Assembly: GCA_938082375.1 (NCBI GenBank)
Contig: CALKCJ010000020.1
Span: 124,001-188,000, forward strand
Length of the DNA: 64,000 bases
From: an uncultured Thermomicrobiaceae bacterium
GTDB lineage: Bacteria > Chloroflexota > Chloroflexia > Thermomicrobiales > Thermomicrobiaceae
Direction of reading: 5' to 3'
The notes beneath the pieces are model-generated. The model did no database searches, was not told where the DNA came from, and saw only the letters and a list, made by a program, of their open reading frames with translations. How positions within the stretch are numbered: the stretch's first letter is position 1; each line of letters begins with the position of its first letter. Shown one piece after another: positions 16,222 to 25,377 of the stretch. The translations under genes were made by a program, and so were the position numbers.

Positions 16222-18117
16222 TTAACCGCCAGCGTCGCGGTCATAGTATGCGATGTCGATAACCGAGCCGCGCGGTACCCAGGTGTTCCACTGCAGAGTG
16301 CCGCTAACCACGCCGCCGTCGGGGAAGCTCTGGCAATCAAACGACGGATCCTGGCTTCGGATGTACTGGCAGCTCTGCGGTGTCACGCTTCTCACGACGA
16401 GCCCAGCTTGCTCGAGCTGCTGCCTGGCCTGCTGGTAAGGCATGCGGAACACGTCGGGGACGCGCACCTGGTCGCCGACACTGACATAGATGGTGACCGT
16501 CTGGCCGCTGCGCACTTGACCGGACGGCTGCGTGCGGATAACCAGTCCCTCGGCCACGTCGCGGCTAGGCTCCTCCACCCGCTCGTAGTTCAGCCCAAGC
16601 TCCTGGATCTTACGGATGGCCTCAGTGAACGGTTGACCGGTCAGATTGGGCAGCGTGACGAATTCAGGCCCCTTGCTGACCGTGACCTTGATCTCTGAAC
16701 CCTTAGGCAAGGGGGTGCCAGCCTGTGGGTCTTGCCGGAAGACGACGCCAGCAGGGGTCACGATGTCGAAGACCTCCTCAACGACGAGCTGGAAATCGCC
16801 AACCGCCGCGGCTGCCCGTGCCTGCTCCAGGGTGGAACCGAGTAACTGCGGTACCAGTGCCATCTCTGGGGTCGGTGAGGGTGTCGGCGAAGGGGTCGCG
16901 GACGGGGTAGGCGAAGGGGTGCGCGTTGGCGAGGGCACGGGAGAGGCTGATCCGGGCGCTGGCGTCGTGGCACCGGCCAGCACGTCGGTCGGCGTCGGAG
17001 ACGGTTGAGGCTCGCCGGCCAGCGGGCTGAGATCGACCATCCGGAATGCCAAGAAAACGAGGGCGACGATCCCGATCAGGATGGTCGATCCGATCAGCCA
17101 GGTCGCACAACCCAGCTCGTCGCCGCGAGTCAGGGCGCGAGGAGGAGTCGCTCCATAGCCTCGTGGTGAACGTCGGCGCGCGCTGGTCGCTCGTGTCGGC
17201 TCACTCGTGCCTCGCCCGGCTGGTGGGGGGAACCGGGCTACGGAAGTCGGCTGTTCGCGCCAGTGCGCCAGCGCCTCAGCGAGCGCTCCGGCGCTGGGGT
17301 AGCGCTGAGCTGGATCCTTTGCCAGGGCTCGGAGCACGATGGCCTCCACCTGTGGAGGCAGATCGGGATTGAATTGCCGAGGCGGCGGTGGTGGCGCGTT
17401 GACGTGCTGCATGGCGAGGCCGATCGGGTTGTCGGCGTCGAACGGCAGCCGTCCGGTGAGCATCTCGTACAGGACGACACCAAGCGCGTAGATGTCGGAA
17501 GCTGGGGTCGCCGCTTCGCCGCGAGCCTGCTCGGGTGAGACGTAATGTACCGTTCCCATTCCGACACCGGCTTCCGTGAGGCTGACGTCGGCCAGACCCT
17601 TAGCGATGCCGAAGTCGGTGACCTTGGCCACACCTTGGTCGTCGACCAGGATGTTCTGCGGCTTGATATCGCGGTGGACGAGACCCTGGCGGTGGGCGTA
17701 GTCAAGGGCGGCGGCGACTTGCCCGACGATGTAGGCCGCGTACTCCAATCGGAAAGGAGCGTGGCGCAAGATCAAGTGCTTGAGTGTCTGCCCGCGGACA
17801 TACTCCATGATAATGTAGTGGACACCGTCGTCGCGGCCGACGTCGTAGACGTTGACGATGTTCGGGTGGACGAGCCGGGCGGCGGCCTGCGCCTCGCGCT
17901 CGAACCGCCGGAGGAAGTTCGCGTCGCTACCGTACTGAGCCCGAAGAATTTTGACCGCAACCGGCCGGTTGAGGGCGAGGTCGTAGGCACGGTAGACCAC
18001 CGCCATGCCCCCCTCGCCGATCAGTTCTTCCAGCCGGTATCGTCCGTTGAGGACTTTAGTCTGCACTCGCGTCGGGCCTCTTTCGCTGGCGCTGCGTCTC
18101 GCATCGGATGTCGCCAC
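16222..18117 (-). CDS. pknB: PASTA-domain serine/threonine protein kinase
   Basis: Membrane Ser/Thr kinase of the PknB/PrkC/StkP family, 631 residues. The cytosolic kinase domain (about 24-290) has GEGGMAVVY, the VAVKIL lysine, HRDIKPQN catalytic loop and DFG. A single membrane helix (TWLIGSTILIGIVALVFLAF) lies near 335-355. A Pro/Thr/Ser-rich stalk follows, then three PASTA repeats, which bind peptidoglycan fragments or lipid II in this family. It probably senses cell-wall state. Unlike the common arrangement, no PP2C phosphatase, FtsW/RodA or PBP gene is beside it. Confidence 0.95.
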   Translation of the reverse strand: MATSDARRSASERGPTRVQTKVLNGRYRLEELIGEGGMAVVYRAYDLALNRPVAVKILRAQYGSDANFLRRFEREAQAAARLVHPNIVNVYDVGRDDGVHYIIMEYVRGQTLKHLILRHAPFRLEYAAYIVGQVAAALDYAHRQGLVHRDIKPQNILVDDQGVAKVTDFGIAKGLADVSLTEAGVGMGTVHYVSPEQARGEAATPASDIYALGVVLYEMLTGRLPFDADNPIGLAMQHVNAPPPPPRQFNPDLPPQVEAIVLRALAKDPAQRYPSAGALAEALAHWREQPTSVARFPPPAGRGTSEPTRATSARRRSPRGYGATPPRALTRGDELGCATWLIGSTILIGIVALVFLAFRMVDLSPLAGEPQPSPTPTDVLAGATTPAPGSASPVPSPTRTPSPTPSATPSPTPSPTPEMALVPQLLGSTLEQARAAAAVGDFQLVVEEVFDIVTPAGVVFRQDPQAGTPLPKGSEIKVTVSKGPEFVTLPNLTGQPFTEAIRKIQELGLNYERVEEPSRDVAEGLVIRTQPSGQVRSGQTVTIYVSVGDQVRVPDVFRMPYQQARQQLEQAGLVVRSVTPQSCQYIRSQDPSFDCQSFPDGGVVSGTLQWNTWVPRGSVIDIAYYDRDAGG

Positions 18118-18439
18118 GCTCGGCAGGTGACCTGATCCCGGGTTATCGTACTATGCCCGTTCAGCTTGAACCCAACTGCCGCCGGGTCAGTCGAGTAGCC
18201 GACGTAACCCCGGCGGTGTGAGCAGGCCCCTCGGTGCCTGGATTGTACTGCCGCCCAGGCCCCGTGTCCGCCGCGGCACCGATGGGAATGGCGGCGGGCC
18301 TACCAGCGTTCGGAGCAGGGAGTGGGACCAGTGGGCTGAGCGCGCTGCGCCGTCGTGCGCGCGGCTCTGCAGCCTGGTGGTGTGGGATGTCCGAGGCGCA
18401 TTTCTGGCATGATTGAGCCGGGTGCGGTGGGTGGAGATC
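18118..18439. other. Divergent intergenic region between pknB and cysM
   Basis: A 322-base gap without a convincing gene; the open frames on it lack ribosome sites and family resemblance. On the plus strand an extended -10 (TGGCATGAT, 18405-18413) lies 27 bases before cysM. The 12-base string ATGATTGAGCCG that begins there recurs upstream of obg. On the minus strand TTCAAG with GATAAC 17 bases on could serve pknB, but it is weak. Confidence 0.4.
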
Positions 18440-19369
18440 ATGGGATTGCATGCGCGTTGCCTCAAAGGCGAGCTGTTGACCCAACGAATCGGCCGGACTC
18501 CGTTACTCCGTCTTGAGCGTTTACCCCGGCGCTCCGGAGTTGGCCCGGACGTGCAGGTGCTGGGCAAAGCCGAGTGGTTCAACCCTGGTGGCTCTGTCAA
18601 GGATCGCGCCGCGCTGCGGATCGTCGAAGACGCCCGGCGTGAGGGTCGCCTGCGGCCGGGTATGACTCTGCTGGATGCGACCTCCGGGAATACCGGCATC
18701 GCCTACGCGATGATTGGTGCCGCATGGGGCTTTCCGGTGACGCTGGTCGTCCCGGCAAGCATCGGCGACGAGCGACGGCGGATCCTGCAGGCCTACGGAG
18801 CGCACCTGATCTTCAGCGATCCCTACGAAGGCACGGACGGCGCGATCCGGCTGGCGCGCGAGCTGGCTGCCCGAGCGCCTGACCGGTATTTCTACGCTGA
18901 CCAGTACAGCAATCCCTCCAACTGGCTAGCGCACTACGAGGGCACCGGCGTCGAGATCCTGGAGCAGACCGCTGGTGAGGTGACTCACCTCGTGGCCGGC
19001 CTGGGTACGACCGGCACGATGATGGGCACTGGCCGGCGGCTGAAGGAGGCGAATCCGGATATCGTGCTGGTCGGCGTCCAGCCCGACGATGCCTTCCACG
19101 GCCTGGAGGGCTTGAAACACTTGCCGACAGCAATGGTTCCGGCGATCTATGACTCGTCGCTCGTCGACCGGATGGAGTTGGTCAACACTGACGAAGCGTT
19201 CGCCATGGCCCGGCAGCTCGCGCGCGAAGAGGGCCTGTTCCTTGGCCCCTCGGCAGCAGCGGCGATCGTCGCGGCGATTCGGGTGGCGCGGGAGCTGCCC
19301 AGTGGGGTCGTGGTGGTGATCTTGCCCGATAGCGGGGTTAAGTATCTGAGCACGCAACTTTGGCAGTGA
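18440..19369 (+). CDS. cysM: CysM-type cysteine synthase (CysO-dependent)
   Basis: PLP enzyme that forms the carbon-sulfur bond of cysteine. The start is the ATG after GGTGGAGATC, nine codons inside the longest frame; 309 residues. Lys54 in GGSVKDR should hold PLP, and SGNTG (82-86) binds the substrate carboxylate. It is followed directly by a MoaD/ThiS-like carrier and a JAMM protease, the cysM-cysO-mec arrangement of Mycobacterium, where the enzyme uses O-phosphoserine and CysO thiocarboxylate. By eye Lys226 lies where M. tuberculosis CysM has the phosphate-binding Arg220, which fits phosphoserine use. Confidence 0.92.
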   Translation: MGLHARCLKGELLTQRIGRTPLLRLERLPRRSGVGPDVQVLGKAEWFNPGGSVKDRAALRIVEDARREGRLRPGMTLLDATSGNTGIAYAMIGAAWGFPVTLVVPASIGDERRRILQAYGAHLIFSDPYEGTDGAIRLARELAARAPDRYFYADQYSNPSNWLAHYEGTGVEILEQTAGEVTHLVAGLGTTGTMMGTGRRLKEANPDIVLVGVQPDDAFHGLEGLKHLPTAMVPAIYDSSLVDRMELVNTDEAFAMARQLAREEGLFLGPSAAAAIVAAIRVARELPSGVVVVILPDSGVKYLSTQLWQ

Positions 19370-19400
19370 ACGGCTCTCGTTCTCAAGGAAAGGAGTCACG

Positions 19401-19679
19401 GTGGCGGTTACACTCCTGATCCCGGCACCCTTGCGCCGGTTTACCAATGAGCAGGCGTCAGTCCAGGTCGAGGCAGGGACGGTCGCCGAGGCGCTGGCGG
19501 CGCTCGACGCGGAGTATCCAGGCATCCGTGAGCGCATCTGTGAACCAGACGGCCGCCTGCGCCGCTTCGTGAGCGTCTTCGTCAATGGGCGCGACGTCCG
19601 CTCGCTCCAAGGGCTCGAGACTCCCCTGCGCGATGGCGATGAGGTGGGGATTATTCCGGCGATGGCGGGAGGGCAATGA
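19401..19679 (+). CDS. cysO: MoaD/ThiS-like sulfur carrier protein
   Basis: Ubiquitin-like sulfur carrier of 92 residues with a GTG start after AAGGAAAGGAG. It has a hydrophobic VTLLIPAPLRRFT strand, a VAEALAALDAEYPGI helix and the FVNGRDVR turn usual for MoaD/CysO. The tail reads IIPAMAGGQ: one residue follows the diglycine, so it must probably be trimmed before adenylation and thiocarboxylate formation. It overlaps the mec stop-start (ATGA), so the carrier and the protease are translated together. An E1-like MoeB/MoeZ activator is not in the window. Confidence 0.9.
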   Translation: MAVTLLIPAPLRRFTNEQASVQVEAGTVAEALAALDAEYPGIRERICEPDGRLRRFVSVFVNGRDVRSLQGLETPLRDGDEVGIIPAMAGGQ

Positions 19680-20149
19680 TCCGCCTGCCCCGCACGTGCT
19701 ACGAGGCGATCATCGAGCATGCCCGGCGGGAAGCGCCGTTCGAGTGCTGTGGCCTGCTGGCCGGTAAGCGCGACCGCGTCGAGCGCGTCTATCCGATCAC
19801 GAACCGGGCAGACCAGGCGGCCGACCTGTTCGCAGAGCGCGGCTTGATGCCGCGTGCCGGCGCTGACCCGGCGACGTTACCGGCGGAGCGTTACTTTATG
19901 GATCCGGAGGAGCTCTTTCGGGCTCTGCGGGAGGTCGAGGCGCAGGCGCTGGATCACCTGGCCAACTACCACTCGCATCCCGCCACGCCGGCCAGGCCAT
20001 CGCGCACAGACATCGAGTTCGCGGCCTACTGGCCGCACGTCTACCACCTGATCTGCTCGCTGGCCGACCCCGATCAGCCCGACCTACGCGCCTTTCGCAT
20101 CGTCGACGGGCGCGTGACCGAGATCCCGATCGTGGTGGAGGACGAGTAG
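19676..20149 (+). CDS. mec: JAMM (Mov34/M67) metallopeptidase, Mec-like
   Basis: 157-residue JAMM zinc protease. In Mycobacterium the homologue removes newly made cysteine from CysO. All active-site residues are visible: Glu23 in FECCGLLAG and the JAMM motif His99, His101, Ser109, Asp112 (HSHPATPARPSRTD). The extra segment at about 44-75 (ADLFAERGLMPRAG) is usual for this bacterial branch. Here it may also trim the terminal Gln from the GGQ-ended carrier. It is third in the cysM-cysO-mec operon, overlapping cysO by four bases. The following 238 bases to obg hold no gene. Confidence 0.92.
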   Translation: MIRLPRTCYEAIIEHARREAPFECCGLLAGKRDRVERVYPITNRADQAADLFAERGLMPRAGADPATLPAERYFMDPEELFRALREVEAQALDHLANYHSHPATPARPSRTDIEFAAYWPHVYHLICSLADPDQPDLRAFRIVDGRVTEIPIVVEDE

Positions 20150-20387
20150 CGCGGATCCGCCGAGCACTGCCAGGCGATCGGGGAGGCCTGCACGCGACCC
20201 TCGCGCTGAGGCCACTCGAGTTCGCGAGCTCTGGCTGGCATGGCAGCACGGATCGTGAGGCGCTGTGCCGTGTGCCGCGTTCGATCTGGAGCAGTGTGCC
20301 CGCCGGTTCGGTGGACACATTCACCGCCAGCTGGGCCCGCGCGACCCGATATGATTGAGCCGAGCGCCAGCCGGACACGAGGGAGTC

Positions 20388-21791
20388 ATGTTCTACGACC
20401 GAGCAAAGATCTTTGTCAAAGCGGGGGACGGCGGCGACGGGGCGATCAGTTTCCGGCGCGAGAAGTACGTACCCAAGGGTGGGCCCGACGGGGGCGACGG
20501 AGGGCGCGGAGGGAATGTCTACCTTCGAGTCGACCCGCAACTGAACACGCTCGTGGCCTTCAGCTACCAGCAACATTTCCGAGCCGAATCGGGCGAGCCG
20601 GGCCGGGGCAAGAACCAGAACGGCCGCGACGGCGCTGACCTCTACATCGACGTGCCTCCGGGCACGATGGTCTATGACGATCAGACCGGTGAGCTGCTCG
20701 GTGACCTCGTTGAGCCTGATGAGACCTTGCTGGTCGCGCGCGGTGGCAGAGGTGGGCGTGGAAACCGGCACTTCGCGACACCGACGCGACAGGCACCGCG
20801 ACTGGCGGAGAAGGGCGAGCCGGGCGAGGAGCGCTGGCTACGGCTCGAGCTCAAGCTCCTGGCTGATGTCGGGCTGGTGGGGATGCCGAACGCGGGCAAG
20901 TCGACGCTGCTTGCTGCCTGCACTGCGGCGCGGCCGAAGATTGCCGAGTATCCGTTCACCACGCTGGAGCCCATCCTGGGGGTGGTAACGATCCCGGGAC
21001 GCGACGGCGGGTCGTTCGTGATGGCCGATATCCCCGGGCTGATTGCCGGTGCGGCACGTGGTGCAGGGCTGGGGCACGAGTTCTTGCGGCACATCGAGCG
21101 TACGCGGCTGCTGGTGCACGTGCTCGACGGTTCAGGCGGGCTGGAAGGTCGGGATCCGCTGCAGGACTTCGAGACCGTCAACCAGGAACTCGCTGTGTAC
21201 TCCACCGGACTCGCCCGTAAGCCGCAGGTGGTGGCGATCAACAAGATCGACCTACCGGAGGCGCGCGCCAACGTGCCGCGCCTGCGCGAGGAGCTGACTG
21301 CGCGCGGCTACGCGGCCTTCCCAATTTCGGCCGCGACTGGTGAGGGAGTGCAAGACCTGCTGCTCCACGTCTGGGATCGACTCCAAGCCATACCGAAGCC
21401 GCCTCCAGTCGACCAACAGCGCCGCCGGGTCTACACGCTTGCGAGCCAGCGCGAAGACTACTGGGAGGCGGAGCGGCTATCGCGCCACCACTTCGTGCTG
21501 CGCGGGCCGCAGATCGAGCGGCTCACGCGAATGACCGATTTCGCCAACGAGGAAGCGGTCGACCGGTACCAGGCGCTGCTGCGGAAATGGGGGATCACGC
21601 GCAAGCTCGAGGAGCTGGGCATCCAGCCGGGGGACGTGGTGCACGTTGCCGACCTCGAGCTGGTGTGGGACGAGGCGGCGCTGGAGGCAGAGCGCGAGGC
21701 AGCCCGGCCGCGTCGCCGCCGTACCAAGCGCGAGCGCCTGGCCCGCAAGCTGGGCCAGGAGGAGGCATCCGAGCAGCCTGGCGAGGCATAG
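20388..21791 (+). CDS. obg: Obg-family GTPase
   Basis: Essential ribosome-assembly GTPase (ObgE/CgtA), 467 residues from the ATG after GAGGGAGTC. The N-terminal Obg fold (1-158) has the glycine-rich repeats ([11 protein letters not shown] and related). The G domain follows with GMPNAGKST (G1), the DIPG-type G3 ([10 protein letters not shown]) and NKID (G4). A C-terminal OCT domain (about 345-425) contains the ALLRKWGI helix, and the tail is basic. A TATGAT box 35 bases upstream may be its -10; the -35 is poor. Confidence 0.96.
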   Translation: MFYDRAKIFVKAGDGGDGAISFRREKYVPKGGPDGGDGGRGGNVYLRVDPQLNTLVAFSYQQHFRAESGEPGRGKNQNGRDGADLYIDVPPGTMVYDDQTGELLGDLVEPDETLLVARGGRGGRGNRHFATPTRQAPRLAEKGEPGEERWLRLELKLLADVGLVGMPNAGKSTLLAACTAARPKIAEYPFTTLEPILGVVTIPGRDGGSFVMADIPGLIAGAARGAGLGHEFLRHIERTRLLVHVLDGSGGLEGRDPLQDFETVNQELAVYSTGLARKPQVVAINKIDLPEARANVPRLREELTARGYAAFPISAATGEGVQDLLLHVWDRLQAIPKPPPVDQQRRRVYTLASQREDYWEAERLSRHHFVLRGPQIERLTRMTDFANEEAVDRYQALLRKWGITRKLEELGIQPGDVVHVADLELVWDEAALEAEREAARPRRRRTKRERLARKLGQEEASEQPGEA

Positions 21792-21839
21792 TCGGGGATA
21801 TCGATATCAAGGAGTGTAGCGCCGATAGGAGCACGGGAG

Positions 21840-22856
21840 ATGAAGGCACTGGTCTACGAGGCGCCCCGTACCCTCCGGGTCCGCGACGTCCCTTTGCCTG
21901 AGCCGGCCTTGGGGGAGGTGGTCGTTCGGGTAGCCTACTCCGGCATCTGCGGCTCGGAGCTTAGCGGCTACCTCGGCCACAACGAGCTGCGGCGCCCCCC
22001 GCTGATCTTCGGCCACGAGTTTTCCGGCTGGATCGAGAGGCTAGGGGAGGGCGTCGAAGGCCGCTTCCCGACCGGTCAACCGGTAACGGTCAACCCATTG
22101 ATCGGTTGCCAGGAGTGTCACCTGTGTCTCACCGGTCGTCCGCACCTCTGCCCTCGGCGGCGCCTGCTGAGCGCCTCGGTGCCTGGCAGCAACGCCGAGT
22201 TCGTGGCGGTGCCGGCCAGCGCGGTGTACCCGCTGCCGCCGGAGATGCCGCTCGATCTCGCAGCGCTGACCGAGCCCACGGCGTGTGCCGTGCGTGCCGT
22301 GCGGCAGGCCGATCCGCGACCATGGCAAACTGTGCTTGTCGTCGGCATGGGCCCACTCGGCCTGCTGATGCTCCAGGTGCTGCGCGTCCACGGCGTCGAG
22401 CGGTTGGTCGCGGTTGAGCGGAACCCATACCGTCTCCACTACGCCGAGACGATGGGCGCTCTCGGGATTGTCCCTGGCGACGATGTGCTACAGCAGATAC
22501 GCGAGCGGCTGGGCGGCGCTAACGTGGATGTGGCGATCGACGCGGTGGGAACGACGGCAACGCGCCGGCTTTGCCTCGAGTGTGTGAGCCCTGGCGGACG
22601 GGTCGTCTTCTTCGGGCTCCATGACCCGGAGTCTCCGCTCCAGGTCAACGCGATCGTCCGCTGGGAGATCGAGTGCAGGGGATCGTTCGCGTATGCGCCA
22701 GCAGACTTCGCGACTGCGCTGCGCTGGCTGCACCAGGGCAAAGTCCGCCTACCAGGGCGAATGGTTACCGCACCCCTGGAAGACGGTGCCATGTGGTTCG
22801 AACGGCTCCTCGAGGGCCGAGACGACGTCGTGAAGGTGCTCCTGCGCCCAGCGTGA
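21840..22856 (+). CDS. Zinc-dependent alcohol dehydrogenase (MDR family)
   Basis: 338-residue medium-chain dehydrogenase/reductase. The catalytic-zinc ligands are Cys38 (GICGSE) and the His-Glu pair in FGHEFSG. The four-Cys structural zinc lobe reads CQECHLCLTGRPHLC. The Rossmann loop is VGMGPLGLL. It resembles threonine/sorbitol/galactitol-type dehydrogenases; the substrate is not clear. The start follows GGAGCACGGGAG. A perfect 12-base palindrome, GATATCGATATC (21797-21808), sits between obg and this gene. Confidence 0.9.
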   Translation: MKALVYEAPRTLRVRDVPLPEPALGEVVVRVAYSGICGSELSGYLGHNELRRPPLIFGHEFSGWIERLGEGVEGRFPTGQPVTVNPLIGCQECHLCLTGRPHLCPRRRLLSASVPGSNAEFVAVPASAVYPLPPEMPLDLAALTEPTACAVRAVRQADPRPWQTVLVVGMGPLGLLMLQVLRVHGVERLVAVERNPYRLHYAETMGALGIVPGDDVLQQIRERLGGANVDVAIDAVGTTATRRLCLECVSPGGRVVFFGLHDPESPLQVNAIVRWEIECRGSFAYAPADFATALRWLHQGKVRLPGRMVTAPLEDGAMWFERLLEGRDDVVKVLLRPA

Positions 22857-22886
22857 GGGCTTCCCTGCGGCTACTGGTCGCTGAGG

Positions 22887-25136
22887 TCACGCGCTCTCGG
22901 CGGGCGCGGGCGCGGCCGCGGTCTCGCGGCGGACGTCGTAGACGTCGCGGACGCCTTCCAGCTTCTGCAGCACCCGGCTGAGCTGCTGCACGTTAGCGAC
23001 CTCGAGCGTCATCAGGATCGTCACGGTGCGGTCGGAGTGAACGTTGGTCATCACCGCGAGCGCATTGACCCCTTCGTCGGCGACCAGCGTGGTGACGTCG
23101 CGCAGCAGCCCGACCCGATCCCACGCCTCGATGCGGATGGTCACCGGATAGCGCTGGGGCGTCTCGCCCCAGGTGACCTGGATGATACGCTCCGGCTCGC
23201 TTGCGTGCAGGATATTGTGGCAGTCAGCCCGGTGGACGGTGACGCCACGGCCCCGGGTCACGTACCCGACGATCGGGTCACCGAAGACCGGCTTACAGCA
23301 GCTCGCCAGTCGCGTATACAGGTCACCAATGCCGGTGACCCGCAGGCTGGGGGCCGGCGTGGGTGCCGTGACTGGCCCGGTCAGGGCTTTCCGATCTTCA
23401 TGCTCCGCGATTCTGGCCGCGATCTGCTGGAGGTTGACCGCACCGTACCCGATGGCGGCTAGGAAGTCTTCCAGCTTTTGATAGCGGGGGAAGAGCTTGA
23501 GCACGTCCTCGGGCTTGAGCTCCACCCCCAGCCGGCGCAGCTCCTGCTCCAGAAGATGCCGGCCTTGAGCGATATTCTCCTCGCGCTGCTGCCGACGGAA
23601 CCACTGGCGGATCTTCTCGCGAGCCGATGCCGTGGTCACATAGCCGTTGCTCGGGATAAGCCAGTCGCGGCTGGGGCCGACGCGCGCCTTCGAGGTCATG
23701 ATCTGGACGACCTGGCCGCTCTGCAGCTTGTAGTTGAGCGGGACGATCTGCCCGTTGACCTTGGCGCCGACACACTGGTGCCCGACCTCGGTATGGATCC
23801 GGTAGGCGAAGTCGACCGGGGTCGCGCCAGCCGGCAGCTCGATGATATCGCCCTTGGGCGTGAAGACGTAGATCATTTCCGGAAAGATGTCGGTCTTGAT
23901 CGACTCGACGAATTCCTGGGCGTCAACGATCTCGTCTCGCCATTCGAGTAGTTGCCGGAACCAGGCGATCTTGGCTTCGACTGTGGGGTCGGGCCGGGCA
24001 CCCTCCTTGTACCGCCAGTGGGCCGCGATGCCGTACTCGGCGAGCTGGTGCATCTCGTGCGTGCGGATCTGCACTTCAAGCGGAATCCCCTCGGGGCCGA
24101 TCACAGCAGTGTGGATCGATTGGTAGAGGTTCTCTTTCGGCGTCGCAATGTAGTCGTCGAACTCGCCAGGGATCGGATGCCACATGCTGTGGATCACACC
24201 CAAGGCGCCGTAGCAGTCCTTCTTCTCGTCGACGATGACCCGGATCCCGAGCACGTCGTAAATCTCGTCAAAGCTGCGGTTCTTCTGCCGCATTTTGCGC
24301 ACGATCGAGGTGATGTGCTTCTCGCGGCCGGTCACCTCAGCACGGATGCCGGCTTCCTCCAGCGCCTGCTTGACCTGGGCAATGACCTGCTGTAGGTACT
24401 GCTCGCGGTGCCGTCCCCGGCGCAGGAGCGCTTGCTCAATGCTCTCGTAGGTCTGTGGCTCGAGATACTTCAGGGCCAGGTCTTCGAGCTCCGCCTTGAA
24501 CTGGCCGATGCCGAGGCGGTTGGCCAACGGCGCGTAGATGTCCATAGTCTCTCGGGCAATACGAAGCTGCTTGAAACGCGGCAGGTGATCCAGCGTGCGC
24601 ATGTTGTGGAGGCGGTCGGCCAGCTTGATCAGCACGACGCGGACGTCCTCAGCCATCGCCAGCAGCATCTTGCGCAGGCTCTCGGCCTGGCGTGCTTTCT
24701 CCCGCTCGGTCGGCCCGCCCTCGGACGCCCAACGGATCTGGCTCAGCTTGGTGACGCCGTCGACGAGCCGGGCGATACGCTCGCCGAAAACCTCCCGTAG
24801 TTCGTCGATGGTGGCGTCAGTATCCTCCAGGACGTCGTGGAGGATAGCCGCCGCGATCGTCTCCTGATCGAGTTGCAACTGCGCCAGGATCTCGGCTACC
24901 GCGAGCGGGTGCGTGATGTACGGCTCACCGGAGCGTCGCAACTTGCCAGCGTGAGCACCGGCAGCGAACTCGTAGGCTCGACGAACCAGCGATAGGTCAG
25001 CACTAGGCAGAGAACGGCGAAAGCACGGTTCGATCGCATCCCACGTCGGCGCGACCACTGCCGCGACTGTGGATACATCGCTCTCGTCGTTCGCCGGAAC
25101 GCCAGCCGGCGATTCTTGAGGCATCAGTAGCGACAT
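22887..25136 (-). CDS. rel: Bifunctional (p)ppGpp synthetase/hydrolase
   Basis: RelA/SpoT-homologue that makes and degrades the alarmone (p)ppGpp. About 749 residues. In order: HD hydrolase domain with the AAILHDVLEDTD motif, so degradation is expected to work; the RelA_SpoT synthetase domain with the DVLGIRVIVD segment; TGS domain; zinc-finger-like region with Cys residues (ASCCKPV and DCHN); and a C-terminal ACT domain. The start is uncertain: an ATG at 25154 is also possible. I use 25136, with AGGG ten bases upstream. Divergent from moaA, with its own promoter. Confidence 0.96.
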   Translation of the reverse strand: MSLLMPQESPAGVPANDESDVSTVAAVVAPTWDAIEPCFRRSLPSADLSLVRRAYEFAAGAHAGKLRRSGEPYITHPLAVAEILAQLQLDQETIAAAILHDVLEDTDATIDELREVFGERIARLVDGVTKLSQIRWASEGGPTEREKARQAESLRKMLLAMAEDVRVVLIKLADRLHNMRTLDHLPRFKQLRIARETMDIYAPLANRLGIGQFKAELEDLALKYLEPQTYESIEQALLRRGRHREQYLQQVIAQVKQALEEAGIRAEVTGREKHITSIVRKMRQKNRSFDEIYDVLGIRVIVDEKKDCYGALGVIHSMWHPIPGEFDDYIATPKENLYQSIHTAVIGPEGIPLEVQIRTHEMHQLAEYGIAAHWRYKEGARPDPTVEAKIAWFRQLLEWRDEIVDAQEFVESIKTDIFPEMIYVFTPKGDIIELPAGATPVDFAYRIHTEVGHQCVGAKVNGQIVPLNYKLQSGQVVQIMTSKARVGPSRDWLIPSNGYVTTASAREKIRQWFRRQQREENIAQGRHLLEQELRRLGVELKPEDVLKLFPRYQKLEDFLAAIGYGAVNLQQIAARIAEHEDRKALTGPVTAPTPAPSLRVTGIGDLYTRLASCCKPVFGDPIVGYVTRGRGVTVHRADCHNILHASEPERIIQVTWGETPQRYPVTIRIEAWDRVGLLRDVTTLVADEGVNALAVMTNVHSDRTVTILMTLEVANVQQLSRVLQKLEGVRDVYDVRRETAAAPAPAESA

Positions 25137-25203
25137 GTTCTTGGAGCCCTGCATGACGTCGCTGTGCGGTAGGCCAACGCGGCCCGCTCGGAGTATCCCT
25201 CTA

Positions 25204-25232
25204 ACTATACCCCCGGGCGCTCTCGTGGTCAA
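25204..25232 (-). promoter_or_regulatory. Predicted promoter of rel
   Basis: On the minus strand TTGACC, an exact 17-base spacer, then TATAGT. Start predicted near 25197. It fixes rel translation to the ATGs at 25154 or 25136 and excludes the longer frame. Confidence 0.65.
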
Positions 25233-25269
25233 CAGTGGCGGTTCCGGGAAATCGCGTACCGAGCAACTG

Positions 25270-25298
25270 TTGCGAAGCGCGCATATCTATGCTATCGT
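25270..25298 (+). promoter_or_regulatory. Predicted promoter of moaA
   Basis: TTGCGA (25270-25275), 17-base spacer, TATCGT (25293-25298). Start near 25305, about 75 bases before the moaA ATG. It lies back to back with the rel promoter, the two -35 boxes 38 bases apart. Confidence 0.5.
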
Positions 25299-25377
25299 GG
25301 GGATAGCGAGGCGATCCCTGCAACCGGGGTATGCGGGAACGCGCTTCGATGCGCTGGCCCGAAAAGGAGTAGCGCTC

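Noticed and set aside
25135..25377. Longer N terminus for moaA
   Set aside because: It would run through the predicted rel and moaA promoters; the ATG at 25378 has a good ribosome site and fits MoaA.
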